A stretch of DNA of 64,000 bases from Kocuria massiliensis (GTDB lineage Bacteria; Actinomycetota; Actinomycetes; Actinomycetales; Micrococcaceae): the NCBI RefSeq assembly GCF_900169715.1, contig NZ_LT835161.1, forward strand, positions 124,001 through 188,000, read 5' to 3'. A program made the position numbers and the translations under genes. Shown one piece after another: positions 44,539 through 53,434 of this stretch. The notes beneath the pieces were generated by a model that was not told where the DNA came from, made no database searches, and saw only the letters and a list, made by a program, of their open reading frames with translations. The stretch's first letter is position 1, and each line of letters starts with the position of its first letter.

Positions 44539-44641
44539 CTCCTAGAGCAAGTCTTCCCTTCTGTTTCCCCTGGTGGGACACGAATAGCATCGATTCATCA
44601 GTGATCGAGACGTGACTCACAGAGCGCGTGAAGGAGGGGAA

Positions 44642-45856
44642 TTGTCTAGGCAAAACATCGACGGTACGAGGGAAGCCCCGTTCTCCGCACAGGAATACGA
44701 CGCCCGGCTTGAAGCCGTCCGGGCCCTAGCGGCGAAGCGCGGACTCGACGCGCTCATCATCTCGGATCCTGCCAACATGTACTACCTGACCGGCTATGAC
44801 GCCTGGTCCTTCTACATGCCGCAGATTCTCTTCCTGCCCGTGGACGGGCCGATGTACTTCATCGCCCGCGAGATGGACGCGCACGGGGCACACCGGACCA
44901 TTGCCGTGATTCCGCAGGACCGAATCCTGGCCTACCCGGAGCGGTATATCGACCAGGACGAGGTGCATCCCGGTGATTGGATGGCACAGGCCATCCGCGA
45001 TCTCGGTTATGGCACCTCCCGCCGGGTCGGGTACGAAGGCGACACAGCCTTTTTCACGGTCAGGACCTTCCGTTCCCTCGAGGCCGGGTTGCCCGAATGG
45101 GAGTTTGAGGACTCCCGGCATCTTGTCGGGTGGGTCAGGCTTGTGAAGTCAGACATCGAAATCGACTACATGCGCAAGGCAGGCGTCGTCTGCCAGGGTG
45201 CCATGGAAGCCGCCTTGGACGGGTTTACCCTGGATCGTCCCCAGAATGACGTGGCCGCCGACGTCATGGCCGCTCAGGCCCGGGGTAGCCACGGGATCGA
45301 TGGCGACTACACCTCGATCGTCCCGCTCTTCCCCATGGGAGCAGGTGCCGATACTCCCCACCTGACGTGGGCGGATGTTCCGACGCCGAGCGGCGTCCCG
45401 ATATCCGTGGAACTCGCCGGCGCACATCGCCGATACCACGCTCCTCTGGCTCGGACGGCGATTATCGGCAAGCCCGACCCCGACCTCGACCGCCTCTCGA
45501 AGGTTACGGTCGAGGCCCTCGAGGCGGCCTTGGACACTCTTCGAGACGGCGTTCCGGCGTCGGAGGTCGCCAAAGCTTTCACGGACGTGCTCGGGCGTCA
45601 CGGGTACCGCAAGAATTCGCGCCTCGGGTATTCGATCGGCGTCGGATACCCGCCGGATTGGGGCGAGCGGACCGTGAGCATTCGGGCCGAAGACCCCACC
45701 ACCCTGCGAACCAACATGACGTTCCACCTGATCGCCGGCATGTGGCTGCGCGGCATGGGATTTGAGGTCTCCGAATCCATCCGCGTGACCGACCACGGCC
45801 ACGAAACCTTCAGCTCGGTCCCGCGCGGACTAATCTCCCTCGACTCCAGGAGGTAG
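44642..45856 (+). CDS. doeA: Ectoine hydrolase-like M24-family protein
   Basis: Predicted to open the ectoine ring to N-alpha-acetyl-2,4-diaminobutyrate. The 404-residue creatinase/aminopeptidase fold matches the remembered DoeA/EutD pattern along its length: SAQEYDARL, ISDPANMYYLTGYDAWSFY, REMDAHGAHRT, GDYTSIVPLFP, APHLTW-like TPHLTWAD and GYPPDWGERTVSI (335-347). Where metal-dependent M24 peptidases carry D-x-G and D-x-T-R-T ligands, it reads ELAGAHRRYHAPLART (257-272). The metal site is therefore gone, as in creatinase and ectoine hydrolase. Start: TTG at 44642 after a strong AAGGAGGGG; an in-frame GTG at 44612 lacks one. A proline peptidase or creatinase role is less likely. Confidence 0.82.
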   Translation: MSRQNIDGTREAPFSAQEYDARLEAVRALAAKRGLDALIISDPANMYYLTGYDAWSFYMPQILFLPVDGPMYFIAREMDAHGAHRTIAVIPQDRILAYPERYIDQDEVHPGDWMAQAIRDLGYGTSRRVGYEGDTAFFTVRTFRSLEAGLPEWEFEDSRHLVGWVRLVKSDIEIDYMRKAGVVCQGAMEAALDGFTLDRPQNDVAADVMAAQARGSHGIDGDYTSIVPLFPMGAGADTPHLTWADVPTPSGVPISVELAGAHRRYHAPLARTAIIGKPDPDLDRLSKVTVEALEAALDTLRDGVPASEVAKAFTDVLGRHGYRKNSRLGYSIGVGYPPDWGERTVSIRAEDPTTLRTNMTFHLIAGMWLRGMGFEVSESIRVTDHGHETFSSVPRGLISLDSRR

Positions 45857-45858
45857 GC

Positions 45859-47085
45859 ATGACGACCCCCACAATTTCTCACCGACCGCTCGCTCAGCGC
45901 GCCGCGGAGCTCAACGGCTCGGTGATCGATGCCTCGACGGCGTTGCTCGCGAGCCAGACTCACGACATCGTCAAATTTGCGATGGGCGCTCCCAACGACG
46001 AGCTGATTCCGACCGAAGAGTTCGGCCGACTCTTGGGCAACTCAGCGGACGGTCGTTTCGGCTATGGGGCGAGTGAGGGCGAGGACGCCCTCATCGAGCA
46101 GATTCTCCACATCCAAACCAGCCAGGGCCATCGCTCCAGCGCCGACCGCATCGTCGTCACGACCGGCGGAATGCAAGGGCTCGACATCGCCTTCAAGATG
46201 CTCGTCGACCCGGGCGACACCGTCGTCGTCGAATGCCCGACATACACCAACGGAATCGGCACCGCCCTCAGCTACCAAGCGAATATTCTCGAGGCGCCGA
46301 TGGATGAGAACGGGCTTGTGGTCGAGGCCTTACCCGAGTTGGTGGCGGCCTCCGGGAAACGGCCCAAGGCCATCTACACGATCCCGAATTTCCAGAACCC
46401 AAGTGGCACGACCCTTTCCCGCGAACGGCGCGAGCAGCTCCTCGAACTGGCCGAAGAATGGGACGCGTACATCGTCGACGACGACCCGTACGGACTCCTG
46501 CGTTTTGAGGGTGAACAGGTCCCCGGTTTCCTCGAACTCAGTCCCCACAACCCGAGGGTGATCCAAGTCCGGACTTTCTCCAAGATTCTCGCTCCAGGAC
46601 TTCGTGTCGGATGGTTGGACCTCGACCCGAGCCTGCGCGAGATCGCGGTCAACGCGAAACCTGCGATGGACACCTGCACGAGCGTGCCGATGCAGAAGAT
46701 GATCGCGGACTACCTCGCAGAAGGCGGGCTCGACGCCCACGTGTCCTGGTTGCGCTCGGTGTATCAGCAGCGCAAGGACGCCATGATCCGGGCCCTCGAC
46801 GAGCGGTTCGGCGACGACGTCGTAACCACCAACCCGGACGGGGGATTCTTCCTATGGGTGGACCTCACCGGGAAGTACGCGAGCGTCGACGCCGAGGATC
46901 TATTCCCGCTGGCCTTGCGGCACGGCGTCGCCTACATCCCTGGCCCGGCCTTCACGAATTCGGCCTCGCAGCGTCACGCCCTGCGTTTGTGCTTCGCGAC
47001 GTCGTCACCGGAACGCATTCGGGAAGGCGTCGAGCGGCTCGGCACAGCACTGGACGAATACGTCGAGAAAAACTCGGGAGCCTAG
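45859..47085 (+). CDS. Fold-type I PLP aminotransferase (MocR-catalytic/LysN-like)
   Basis: A 408-residue class I/II aminotransferase without a DNA-binding domain. Landmarks are TTGGMQGLDIAFKML, the substrate/cofactor Asn in IPNFQNPSGTTLS, Asp and Tyr in IVDDDPYGLL, the PLP lysine in QVRTFSKILAPGLRVGW, and the final Arg in RHALRLCFATSSP. Closest in style to 2-aminoadipate/branched aminotransferases. AGGAGGT is positioned well before the ATG, two bases after the M24 stop. In the proposed ectoine pathway its role is open: it could transaminate diaminobutyrate, or a product formed from hydroxyectoine. Confidence 0.85.
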   Translation: MTTPTISHRPLAQRAAELNGSVIDASTALLASQTHDIVKFAMGAPNDELIPTEEFGRLLGNSADGRFGYGASEGEDALIEQILHIQTSQGHRSSADRIVVTTGGMQGLDIAFKMLVDPGDTVVVECPTYTNGIGTALSYQANILEAPMDENGLVVEALPELVAASGKRPKAIYTIPNFQNPSGTTLSRERREQLLELAEEWDAYIVDDDPYGLLRFEGEQVPGFLELSPHNPRVIQVRTFSKILAPGLRVGWLDLDPSLREIAVNAKPAMDTCTSVPMQKMIADYLAEGGLDAHVSWLRSVYQQRKDAMIRALDERFGDDVVTTNPDGGFFLWVDLTGKYASVDAEDLFPLALRHGVAYIPGPAFTNSASQRHALRLCFATSSPERIREGVERLGTALDEYVEKNSGA

Positions 47086-47087
47086 CC

Positions 47088-48320
47088 ATGACACAGACCT
47101 ATCCGTCGCCGACCGCGGCCACCACGGAGGACTGGGTTCTCGAACGCATCGACGCAGACTGGATTCTTGCGCTCGCCGACGAGCTGATTCGTGCCCGCGG
47201 CGAAAACCCGGGGGAGGCCGAGAGCGCGACCGTGTCCTCCCTAACCGGGGCGCTCACCGCAATCGGCGCCCGCGTGGAGCACGACGAAGTGATGCCTGGA
47301 CGGGCCAACGTCATCGCTCATCTCGGCGGTGATGGCACAGGAACTGGGGGCATCTTGTTTTTGGGCCACAGCGACGTCGTCCCCGCCGGGGCCGGTTGGA
47401 CCGGGGATCCCTTCGAACCCCGGCACGTGGACGGGCGGCTCATCGGTCGCGGAGCCGTCGATATGAAAGGCGGCCTCGCAGCCGTCATCGTTGCGATGTC
47501 CGCGGTGCACCGGGCGTGCCCTGAAGTGCCCATGACCTTGTTGGTGACGGTGGACGAGGAATGCGACGCCGCAGGAGCCCGCCGATACGTGGCCTCGAAG
47601 CCCGACGGCGAATACCTCGGGTGCGTCGCCGCGGAACCGACCGGGATGGAGATCATCACGGCCTGCCGCGGAGCCACCAACCTCCGGGTCAACATCTCGG
47701 GGGCGAGCGCCCACGCGGGGAACCCGGACGATGGCGCGAGCGCGATCCTGGCCGCTGGCGAGGTTCTCCGGGTGATCGAGACCGACGATCGTGCTCTTCG
47801 TGAGACGCCCGATCCACTCTTGGGGCGTGCCAGCTGGAATGTGGGCATGATTTCCGGCGGCCATGGAACCTCGATCGTCGCCGATCGGTGCGAACTCGCC
47901 ATCGACCGCCGTACCCTGCCCGGTGAGGACCCCGAACAGATTCTTTCGTCCCTGCTCGCCTCGGCCACCAAGGCCGTTCACTCCGCGGATCGCGCCCGGT
48001 CGGGACGGCTCTCGTTGACGGGCGCCGTCGAGATGGTGATGCCGGGATTCAAGACCGACCCAGCGGATCCGTTCGTCCTGACGTGTCGAGATGCCGTTCG
48101 CAGTGCGGGCGGTTTGGGCCGCACTGGCACCTGGACGGCCGCCTGCGAGGGCGGATTCATGTCTCAGGTGCACGGCATTCCGACCGTGGTTCTCGGCCCG
48201 GGGGACGTGAACAACCAAGCTCATCAACCCGACGAACAGGTCGAGATTTCCGAACTCCTGATGGCTTCCAAGACGTACGCACTACTTGCCCTTCGCTGCA
48301 CGGACCGTCTGCGCGGCTAA
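47088..48320 (+). CDS. M20-family deacylase (ArgE/DapE-like)
   Basis: A 410-residue zinc-dependent amidohydrolase. Metal and catalytic residues are readable: His94 and Asp96 in LGHSDVV, Asp125 in GRGAVDMKGG, the Glu157-Glu158 pair in VDEECD, Glu183 in AAEPTG, the dimer-domain His209 in SAHAGNP, and a late His in NNQAHQPDE. ArgE removes the acetyl group from N2-acetylornithine. The ectoine hydrolase product N2-acetyl-2,4-diaminobutyrate is that substrate minus one methylene, so this gene is the best candidate for the deacetylation step, in place of DoeB, which belongs to a different (aspartoacylase-like) family. Starts two bases after the aminotransferase stop. Confidence 0.87.
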   Translation: MTQTYPSPTAATTEDWVLERIDADWILALADELIRARGENPGEAESATVSSLTGALTAIGARVEHDEVMPGRANVIAHLGGDGTGTGGILFLGHSDVVPAGAGWTGDPFEPRHVDGRLIGRGAVDMKGGLAAVIVAMSAVHRACPEVPMTLLVTVDEECDAAGARRYVASKPDGEYLGCVAAEPTGMEIITACRGATNLRVNISGASAHAGNPDDGASAILAAGEVLRVIETDDRALRETPDPLLGRASWNVGMISGGHGTSIVADRCELAIDRRTLPGEDPEQILSSLLASATKAVHSADRARSGRLSLTGAVEMVMPGFKTDPADPFVLTCRDAVRSAGGLGRTGTWTAACEGGFMSQVHGIPTVVLGPGDVNNQAHQPDEQVEISELLMASKTYALLALRCTDRLRG

Positions 48321-48368
48321 ACACCATATCAACGGGCGGAATCACCGCCCCGCACCTCGGGAGGACCC

Positions 48369-49841
48369 ATGTCCCACGCTCCTGTGTATGAACCCCCACC
48401 GATCACCTCCGAGATCGACATGAGCATCGACGAGAAGAAGACGGCTCGGAAATCTGTGGCCGGCTCCGCCGTCGGCAACGCGATCGAGTGGTTCGATTAC
48501 GGCATTTACGGCTATCTCCTCGTCTACATCTCCCAGTTGTTCTTTACGTTCGACGCCGGAAACCAAACCCTCGCCCGTGTCCTAGCGTTGGGAACCTTCG
48601 CGGTTTCCTTCCTCGTCCGGCCGCTCGGTGGTTTCATCTTTGGTCCGCTCGGGGATCGCTTTGGGCGGCAGCGAGTCTTGGTCATCACGATCGTGCTGAT
48701 CAGCGGTTCCACGGCGTGCATCGGCCTGTTGCCCACATATGGGACGGCAGGCTTCATCGCCCCCATCTTGTTGATTGTGTTGCGTGCGATTCAGGGTTTC
48801 TCGGCGGGTGGCGAGTACGCCGGCGCCGCGGTGTTCATGGCGGAACACGCCCCGGATAACCGTCGTGGAATCTACGGATGCTTCCTCGAATTCGGAACAC
48901 TCGTGGGGTTTAGTGCGGCGGCGATTCTGTGCACCGTGTTGACCATGATCGTGGGTGAAGACGGCATGATGGCCGGTTGGTGGCGGCTCCCGTTCATCCT
49001 GACGGCGTTCATGGGCGTCTTGGCGTTGTGGATGCGGCGTCACTTGCACGACCCGGCCGCTTTCACCGAAGACGTCGAAGAGGCCGTCGACCATCCCTCG
49101 GCGCTCAAGGCCTTGGGCAACCTGCTGAAGTCTTACCCTTCGCAGATCTTCAAGCTCATCGGGTTCGTGACCCTGCTGAACGTCGCGTTTTATCTGGTGC
49201 TGACCTACATGCCCAGCTACCTCTCGGCGACCTTGGGCCACAGCACGGCCGAGGCGAACTTCTCGTTGGTGGTGATTCAGCTCGTCATGATCGCGGTGAT
49301 CGTTCCGTTCGGCGCGTTGAGTGACAAGATCGGACGTCGCCCCATCCTGATCACAGCGTCGGTGGGATTCATCCTCCTTTCCGTCCCCGCGATGATGCTG
49401 ATCCAGCGCGCAACCTTCTGGTCGCAACTGTTGGGCATCGGGATCCTTGGCCTGTTCTTGGTCATGCTGATTTCCACCATTTCGGCGACTCTCCCGGCAC
49501 TGTTTCCCACCAAAGTGCGGTATTCGGGGTTCGCGGTCGGATACAACATTTCGACCGCGCTCTTCGGTGGAACCGCGGGGATGTTCAACGAGCTGCTCAT
49601 CGACAAGACCGGCAACGTCTTGATGCCGGGATGGTATCTGGCGGTCGCCGGGGTGATTGGTTTGATCTCGGTGCTGACCTTCCGCGAGACGGCGGGCCGC
49701 TCCCTGCGCGGCAACGTGGTCCCGGGCAGCGACGACGATCTGAGGCTGGCCCGCGGTGAGGAACTGATTGGAACCAAGACCGGTTCGGTCCCGACCGTTG
49801 AGGACGACGGAACGGCACACACCACGACGAAAGGACGGTAA
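48369..49841 (+). CDS. MHS-family metabolite:proton symporter (ProP-like)
   Basis: A 490-residue MFS carrier of the metabolite:H+ symporter family, which includes the proline/betaine/ectoine carrier ProP. It begins with the family-typical ARKSVAGSAVGNAIEWFDYGIYGYL, then VRPLGGFIFGPLGDRFGRQRVL (motif A), RAIQGFSAGGEYAGAAVFMAEHAP in TM4-5 and LPALFPTKVRYSGFAVGYNIS. There is no long C-terminal coiled coil, so the osmosensory extension of ProP is absent. Inside the operon it is the likely importer of ectoine or a related compound. GGGAGGA precedes the ATG. Confidence 0.88.
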   Translation: MSHAPVYEPPPITSEIDMSIDEKKTARKSVAGSAVGNAIEWFDYGIYGYLLVYISQLFFTFDAGNQTLARVLALGTFAVSFLVRPLGGFIFGPLGDRFGRQRVLVITIVLISGSTACIGLLPTYGTAGFIAPILLIVLRAIQGFSAGGEYAGAAVFMAEHAPDNRRGIYGCFLEFGTLVGFSAAAILCTVLTMIVGEDGMMAGWWRLPFILTAFMGVLALWMRRHLHDPAAFTEDVEEAVDHPSALKALGNLLKSYPSQIFKLIGFVTLLNVAFYLVLTYMPSYLSATLGHSTAEANFSLVVIQLVMIAVIVPFGALSDKIGRRPILITASVGFILLSVPAMMLIQRATFWSQLLGIGILGLFLVMLISTISATLPALFPTKVRYSGFAVGYNISTALFGGTAGMFNELLIDKTGNVLMPGWYLAVAGVIGLISVLTFRETAGRSLRGNVVPGSDDDLRLARGEELIGTKTGSVPTVEDDGTAHTTTKGR

Positions 49842-49844
49842 AAC

Positions 49845-50600
49845 ATGACGCAGCAACCACAAGTTGCCCTGGTCACCGGGGCGAACTCCGGAATCGGCGT
49901 GGAGATTGCGCGACGGCTCGTGGCGGATGGGTTCCGCGTCATCGTGAGCGGCCGTAATTCCTCTCGAGGGGAAGCGGTGGCGGAGGAACTCGGGCCTGAG
50001 GCGTTCTGGATCCAGGCGGACCTGTCTGATGCGGCGAGTGTCCAGAACCTCATTGACGAAACGGTGCGTACGGGCGGCCGCTTGGATGTTCTGGTCAATA
50101 ACGCCGGGGTAGACCTGGTAGGGCAGCTCTTGGAAGTCTCCGAAGAGCAGATTCGGGAGAACTACGCGACCAATGTCTTCGGCACGATCTTCGCGCTGCA
50201 AGCCGCCGGACGAGTCATGCGCGATCAGGGCGACGGCGGAGCGATCATCAACATCACCTCGAGGCTCGCGATGATCGGGGTCCCCACGATGAGCCTCTAC
50301 AGCGCTGGTAAAGGCGCGATTCAGTCGCTCACCACCGCGGGTGCCGTCGAACTGGCTCCCCACAATATTCGGGTTAACGCGGTGGCCCCGGGTATGGCTA
50401 AGACGCCGTTGTACGACACTTGGGTTTCCGAACAGGAAGATCCCGAAGCCACCGAACGGGAGGTTGCGAGCAAGATCCCTTTGGGACGCATCGCATTGCC
50501 CTCCGACGTCGCCGCCGCGGTCTCGTACCTCGCGAGCCCGGGCGCCGAGTACATCACAGGAACCACCATCCCGGTCGAAGGCGGATATCTCGCTCAGTAA
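49845..50600 (+). CDS. Short-chain dehydrogenase/reductase
   Basis: A 251-residue classical SDR. The cofactor loop is VTGANSGIGVEIA, NNAG is at about residue 86, the catalytic Ser is in NITSRLAM, the Tyr-x-x-x-Lys is YSAGK, and the tail AEYITGTTIPVEGGYLA is typical. It starts three bases after the symporter stop. A dehydrogenase in an ectoine operon could act on the hydroxyl of 5-hydroxyectoine-derived 3-hydroxy-diaminobutyrate, but that is speculation. Confidence 0.85.
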   Translation: MTQQPQVALVTGANSGIGVEIARRLVADGFRVIVSGRNSSRGEAVAEELGPEAFWIQADLSDAASVQNLIDETVRTGGRLDVLVNNAGVDLVGQLLEVSEEQIRENYATNVFGTIFALQAAGRVMRDQGDGGAIINITSRLAMIGVPTMSLYSAGKGAIQSLTTAGAVELAPHNIRVNAVAPGMAKTPLYDTWVSEQEDPEATEREVASKIPLGRIALPSDVAAAVSYLASPGAEYITGTTIPVEGGYLAQ

Positions 50601-50628
50601 TGACCGCGGATGACGAAAGGAGAACATC

Positions 50629-51933
50629 ATGACGACCACCGCAGAGAACACATCGACCGCGAACCCCACCACGAAAATCGCTCAGGGATCGGCGCTGTGG
50701 CCGGCCCAAGCGCGCGCGAGCCAGGTGTACGGGCGCCAGCTCGTCATCAGCAAAGCCGAAGGATCGTACATTGAGACTGAGGACGGACGTCGGCTCTTCG
50801 ACGGGACCGCAGGCCTGTGGCACGCCAATATTGGCCATAGCCGGCCCGAGCTCGCGCAGGCGGCGTACGACCAGATGATGAATCTGGAGACCTACCATAC
50901 GTTCGCGCGGTTCACGAACGATCAGGCGGCGCAGCTCGCGGAAAAGCTCGCCGAAATCTCTCCGATTCCGGATCCCAAGATCATCCTGAACAGCGGAGGG
51001 TCGGACGCGATCGACGTCGTGTGCAAGCTGGCTCGGCGGCATTGGCAGCGCGAGGGGCGCCACGAGAAACAGATCATTTTGAGCCGTGAGTTCGCGTATC
51101 ACGGACTCCACGCGTACGGAACGAGTATCGCGGGCCTTGAGTTTAACCGCGAGGGTTACGGAACCGATTCCTTGGTGCCCGAGACCGCACGGGTGTCCTT
51201 CAATGATCCGGAACAGGTGAGTCGCGCCGTTGCCGAGATCGGTCCGGAGAATATTGCGGCGATCGTGACCGAACCCGTCCAGGGTACCGGCGGGGTGAAT
51301 CCGCCGGGCGAGGGTTACCTCGAGACCATCCAGGAGCTGTGTCGGGAACACGAGATTCTGTTGATTCTGGACGAGGTCATCACCGGATTCGGCCGTGTGG
51401 GCACCATGTTTGCCGCGGAACGCTATGGGTTACAACCGGACCTGGTGACCTTCGCCAAAGGCGTGACCTCGGGTTATGCACCGCTGGGCGGGATCTTTGT
51501 GAGCCGTCGTGTCTGGGAGCCGTTCTTCGAAGATTCCGATGACGCCCCGATTTTCCGCCACGGTTCCACGTATGCGGGTCACGCAACGGCGTCGGCGGTT
51601 GCCATAAAGCACCTCGACATCCTTCGCGAGGAGCACCTCGTCGACCGCGTGCGCGAGCTCGAGCCTATCTTTGCGGCGGATCTCGAGGAGCTCGCTCAGC
51701 AGCACGACGACGTCGCCGAGGTCCGTCATGCGGGGCTCCTGGGTGGCGTGACTCTGCGGGAAGGGGTGGCCGCGGAAAAGGTCTGCGACCGCATGATCGA
51801 CAAAGGGTTCATTTCCCGCCCGCTGCGGGGCAACACCCTCCAGGTCAGTCCTCCGTTCATCGTCAAAGAGCAGGAACTGAAGGACTATTTCGCCGCGATG
51901 AGCGAGGCGATCACCGAGGAGGCGACATCGTGA
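50629..51933 (+). CDS. doeD: Class III aminotransferase, probable L-2,4-diaminobutyrate transaminase
   Basis: A 434-residue omega-aminotransferase. Motifs are DGTAGLWHANIGHSRPELAQAA, ILNSGGSDAIDV (phosphate cup), AIVTEPVQGTGGVNPP, PLP-ring Asp248 in LLILDEVITGFGR, and Schiff-base Lys277 in TFAKGVTSGYAPLGG. With the next gene (an SSADH-like dehydrogenase) it reproduces the DoeD-DoeC pair that converts diaminobutyrate to aspartate semialdehyde and then aspartate. Pyruvate is a likely amino acceptor, given the alanine dehydrogenase two genes on. GTGA overlap with the next gene. Taurine or beta-alanine aminotransferase are alternative labels. Confidence 0.82.
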   Translation: MTTTAENTSTANPTTKIAQGSALWPAQARASQVYGRQLVISKAEGSYIETEDGRRLFDGTAGLWHANIGHSRPELAQAAYDQMMNLETYHTFARFTNDQAAQLAEKLAEISPIPDPKIILNSGGSDAIDVVCKLARRHWQREGRHEKQIILSREFAYHGLHAYGTSIAGLEFNREGYGTDSLVPETARVSFNDPEQVSRAVAEIGPENIAAIVTEPVQGTGGVNPPGEGYLETIQELCREHEILLILDEVITGFGRVGTMFAAERYGLQPDLVTFAKGVTSGYAPLGGIFVSRRVWEPFFEDSDDAPIFRHGSTYAGHATASAVAIKHLDILREEHLVDRVRELEPIFAADLEELAQQHDDVAEVRHAGLLGGVTLREGVAAEKVCDRMIDKGFISRPLRGNTLQVSPPFIVKEQELKDYFAAMSEAITEEATS

Positions 51934-53399
51934 GCAACCGGCAAAAATCGATACTCACCGCAGACGCCGATGCTCTGCGCCGGGCCGACGACGTCGTGGG
52001 CCGGTTGGGCTTACCGAACGAAGGCATCGAGGTGACTGACCCAGGCACGGCCGAGGTCATCGCTCACGTCCCAGATGTGGGTCGGGACGGGATCACCTCG
52101 ATGATGGCTTCGGCAGATCGCGCCGGGGCGTCGTGGGCCCGAACGACTCCTCGCGAACGGTCCAATATTTTGCATCGGTGGTGGGAGCTCCTGGTCGAGC
52201 ACTCCGAGGACCTCGCCCTGCTCATCACCCGGGAGATGGGCAAGACCCTGGCCGAGGCCAAGGGTGAGGTGAAGTACGGCAGCGATTTTGTGCGGTGGTA
52301 CGCGGAAGAAGCGGTGCGCGCCGGAGGCAACTTCCAAGAGGCACCCGACGGCGGTTCGCGCATCGTGACTCGGCGTAGCCCAGTGGGACTCTCCGTGCTG
52401 ATCACGCCGTGGAACTTCCCGTTGGCGATGGCGACCCGAAAAATCGCGCCGGCGCTCGCTGCGGGATGCTCCGTGGTCATCAAGCCTGCCACCGCCACGC
52501 CCCTCACCACGTACTTCGCGGTGCAGCTTGCTCGCGAGGCCGGTGTTCCGGCGGACTTGGTTCACGTCATCACGACGTCGAGCTCGCGGACCATGAGCGA
52601 AACCGCCCTGCGTGACCCTCACGCCCGGAAGGTCTCCTTTACCGGGTCGACCGAGGTCGGCCGGACTCTTCTGGGCCTGGCCTCGGAACGAGTGCTACGA
52701 ACCTCGATGGAGCTGGGCGGAAATGCACCGCTTTTGGTGTTCGACGACGCAGACCTGGACCGAGCGGTGGATGGAGTGTTCGCAGCGAAGATGCGCAATG
52801 GCGGGCAGTCGTGCATCGCGGCCAACAGGATCTATGTGCAAGACGGCATTGCGGACGACTTCGTGGCGGCCTTCAGGCAGAAGATCGCCTCGGTTCGAAT
52901 GGGACATGGCCTCTCAGAGGGTGCCCACCTCGGTCCACTGGTCAGCCCTCGGGCCGTGACGGATATGGAAGCGATCGTGGCCGGTGCCATCTCTGAAGGA
53001 GCCGAACTCCTTGAAGGCGGGAACGCGCCCGAAGGGGATGGGAGCTTCTTCAGCGCGACCCTGCTGGACCATGTACGTCCGGACTCCGCGATATCTGGTT
53101 CAGAGATTTTTGGACCCATTGCCGCGATCCAACGATTCACGACCGAAGAAGAGGCGATCCAGCGAGCCAACGATACCGAGTTTGGTCTCGCCGGTTACGT
53201 GTTTACGGAAAGTCTGGATCGTGCCTTCCGGGTATCGGACGCCATCCAATGCGGGCTCGTCGGCATCAACCAGGGCGTGCCGTCGAATGCTGCGGCACCC
53301 TTCGGCGGGGTCAAACAATCCGGGTTGGGCCGGGAAGGCGGCTCCGAAGGACTCGAGGAATATCAGAACATTCGTTTTTACAACATTGCGGCCAGGTAG
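51930..53399 (+). CDS. doeC: NAD(P)-dependent semialdehyde dehydrogenase (DoeC-like)
   Basis: A 489-residue hydrolytic ALDH of the succinate-semialdehyde group. Asn162 is in ITPWNFPLAM, Glu261 in MELGGNAPLLV, and nucleophile Cys295 in NGGQSCIAANR. In this operon the expected substrate is aspartate 4-semialdehyde, giving aspartate for the central pathways. GTG start overlaps the aminotransferase stop (GTGA). The sequence alone would equally fit succinate semialdehyde, and the pairing decides the call. Confidence 0.82.
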   Translation: MSNRQKSILTADADALRRADDVVGRLGLPNEGIEVTDPGTAEVIAHVPDVGRDGITSMMASADRAGASWARTTPRERSNILHRWWELLVEHSEDLALLITREMGKTLAEAKGEVKYGSDFVRWYAEEAVRAGGNFQEAPDGGSRIVTRRSPVGLSVLITPWNFPLAMATRKIAPALAAGCSVVIKPATATPLTTYFAVQLAREAGVPADLVHVITTSSSRTMSETALRDPHARKVSFTGSTEVGRTLLGLASERVLRTSMELGGNAPLLVFDDADLDRAVDGVFAAKMRNGGQSCIAANRIYVQDGIADDFVAAFRQKIASVRMGHGLSEGAHLGPLVSPRAVTDMEAIVAGAISEGAELLEGGNAPEGDGSFFSATLLDHVRPDSAISGSEIFGPIAAIQRFTTEEEAIQRANDTEFGLAGYVFTESLDRAFRVSDAIQCGLVGINQGVPSNAAAPFGGVKQSGLGREGGSEGLEEYQNIRFYNIAAR

Positions 53400-53434
53400 G
53401 CCGAACCCTACGGAACGAAGAGGAGGAAACGGGA

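Noticed and set aside
44642-45856. Xaa-Pro aminopeptidase label for the M24 protein
   Set aside because: The metal-ligand Asp residues are missing (ELAGAHRRYHAPLART), and the GYPPDWGERT and MDAHGAHRT segments fit ectoine hydrolases better.
46611-47087. N-terminal extension of the M20 protein in the same open frame
   Set aside because: The extension overlaps the aminotransferase gene in another frame. The ATG at 47088 gives the normal M20 length.
53249-53434. N-terminal extension of alanine dehydrogenase
   Set aside because: The open frame reads through the end of the aldehyde dehydrogenase gene. A strong ribosome site and the conserved MRISVVREIK start are at 53435.
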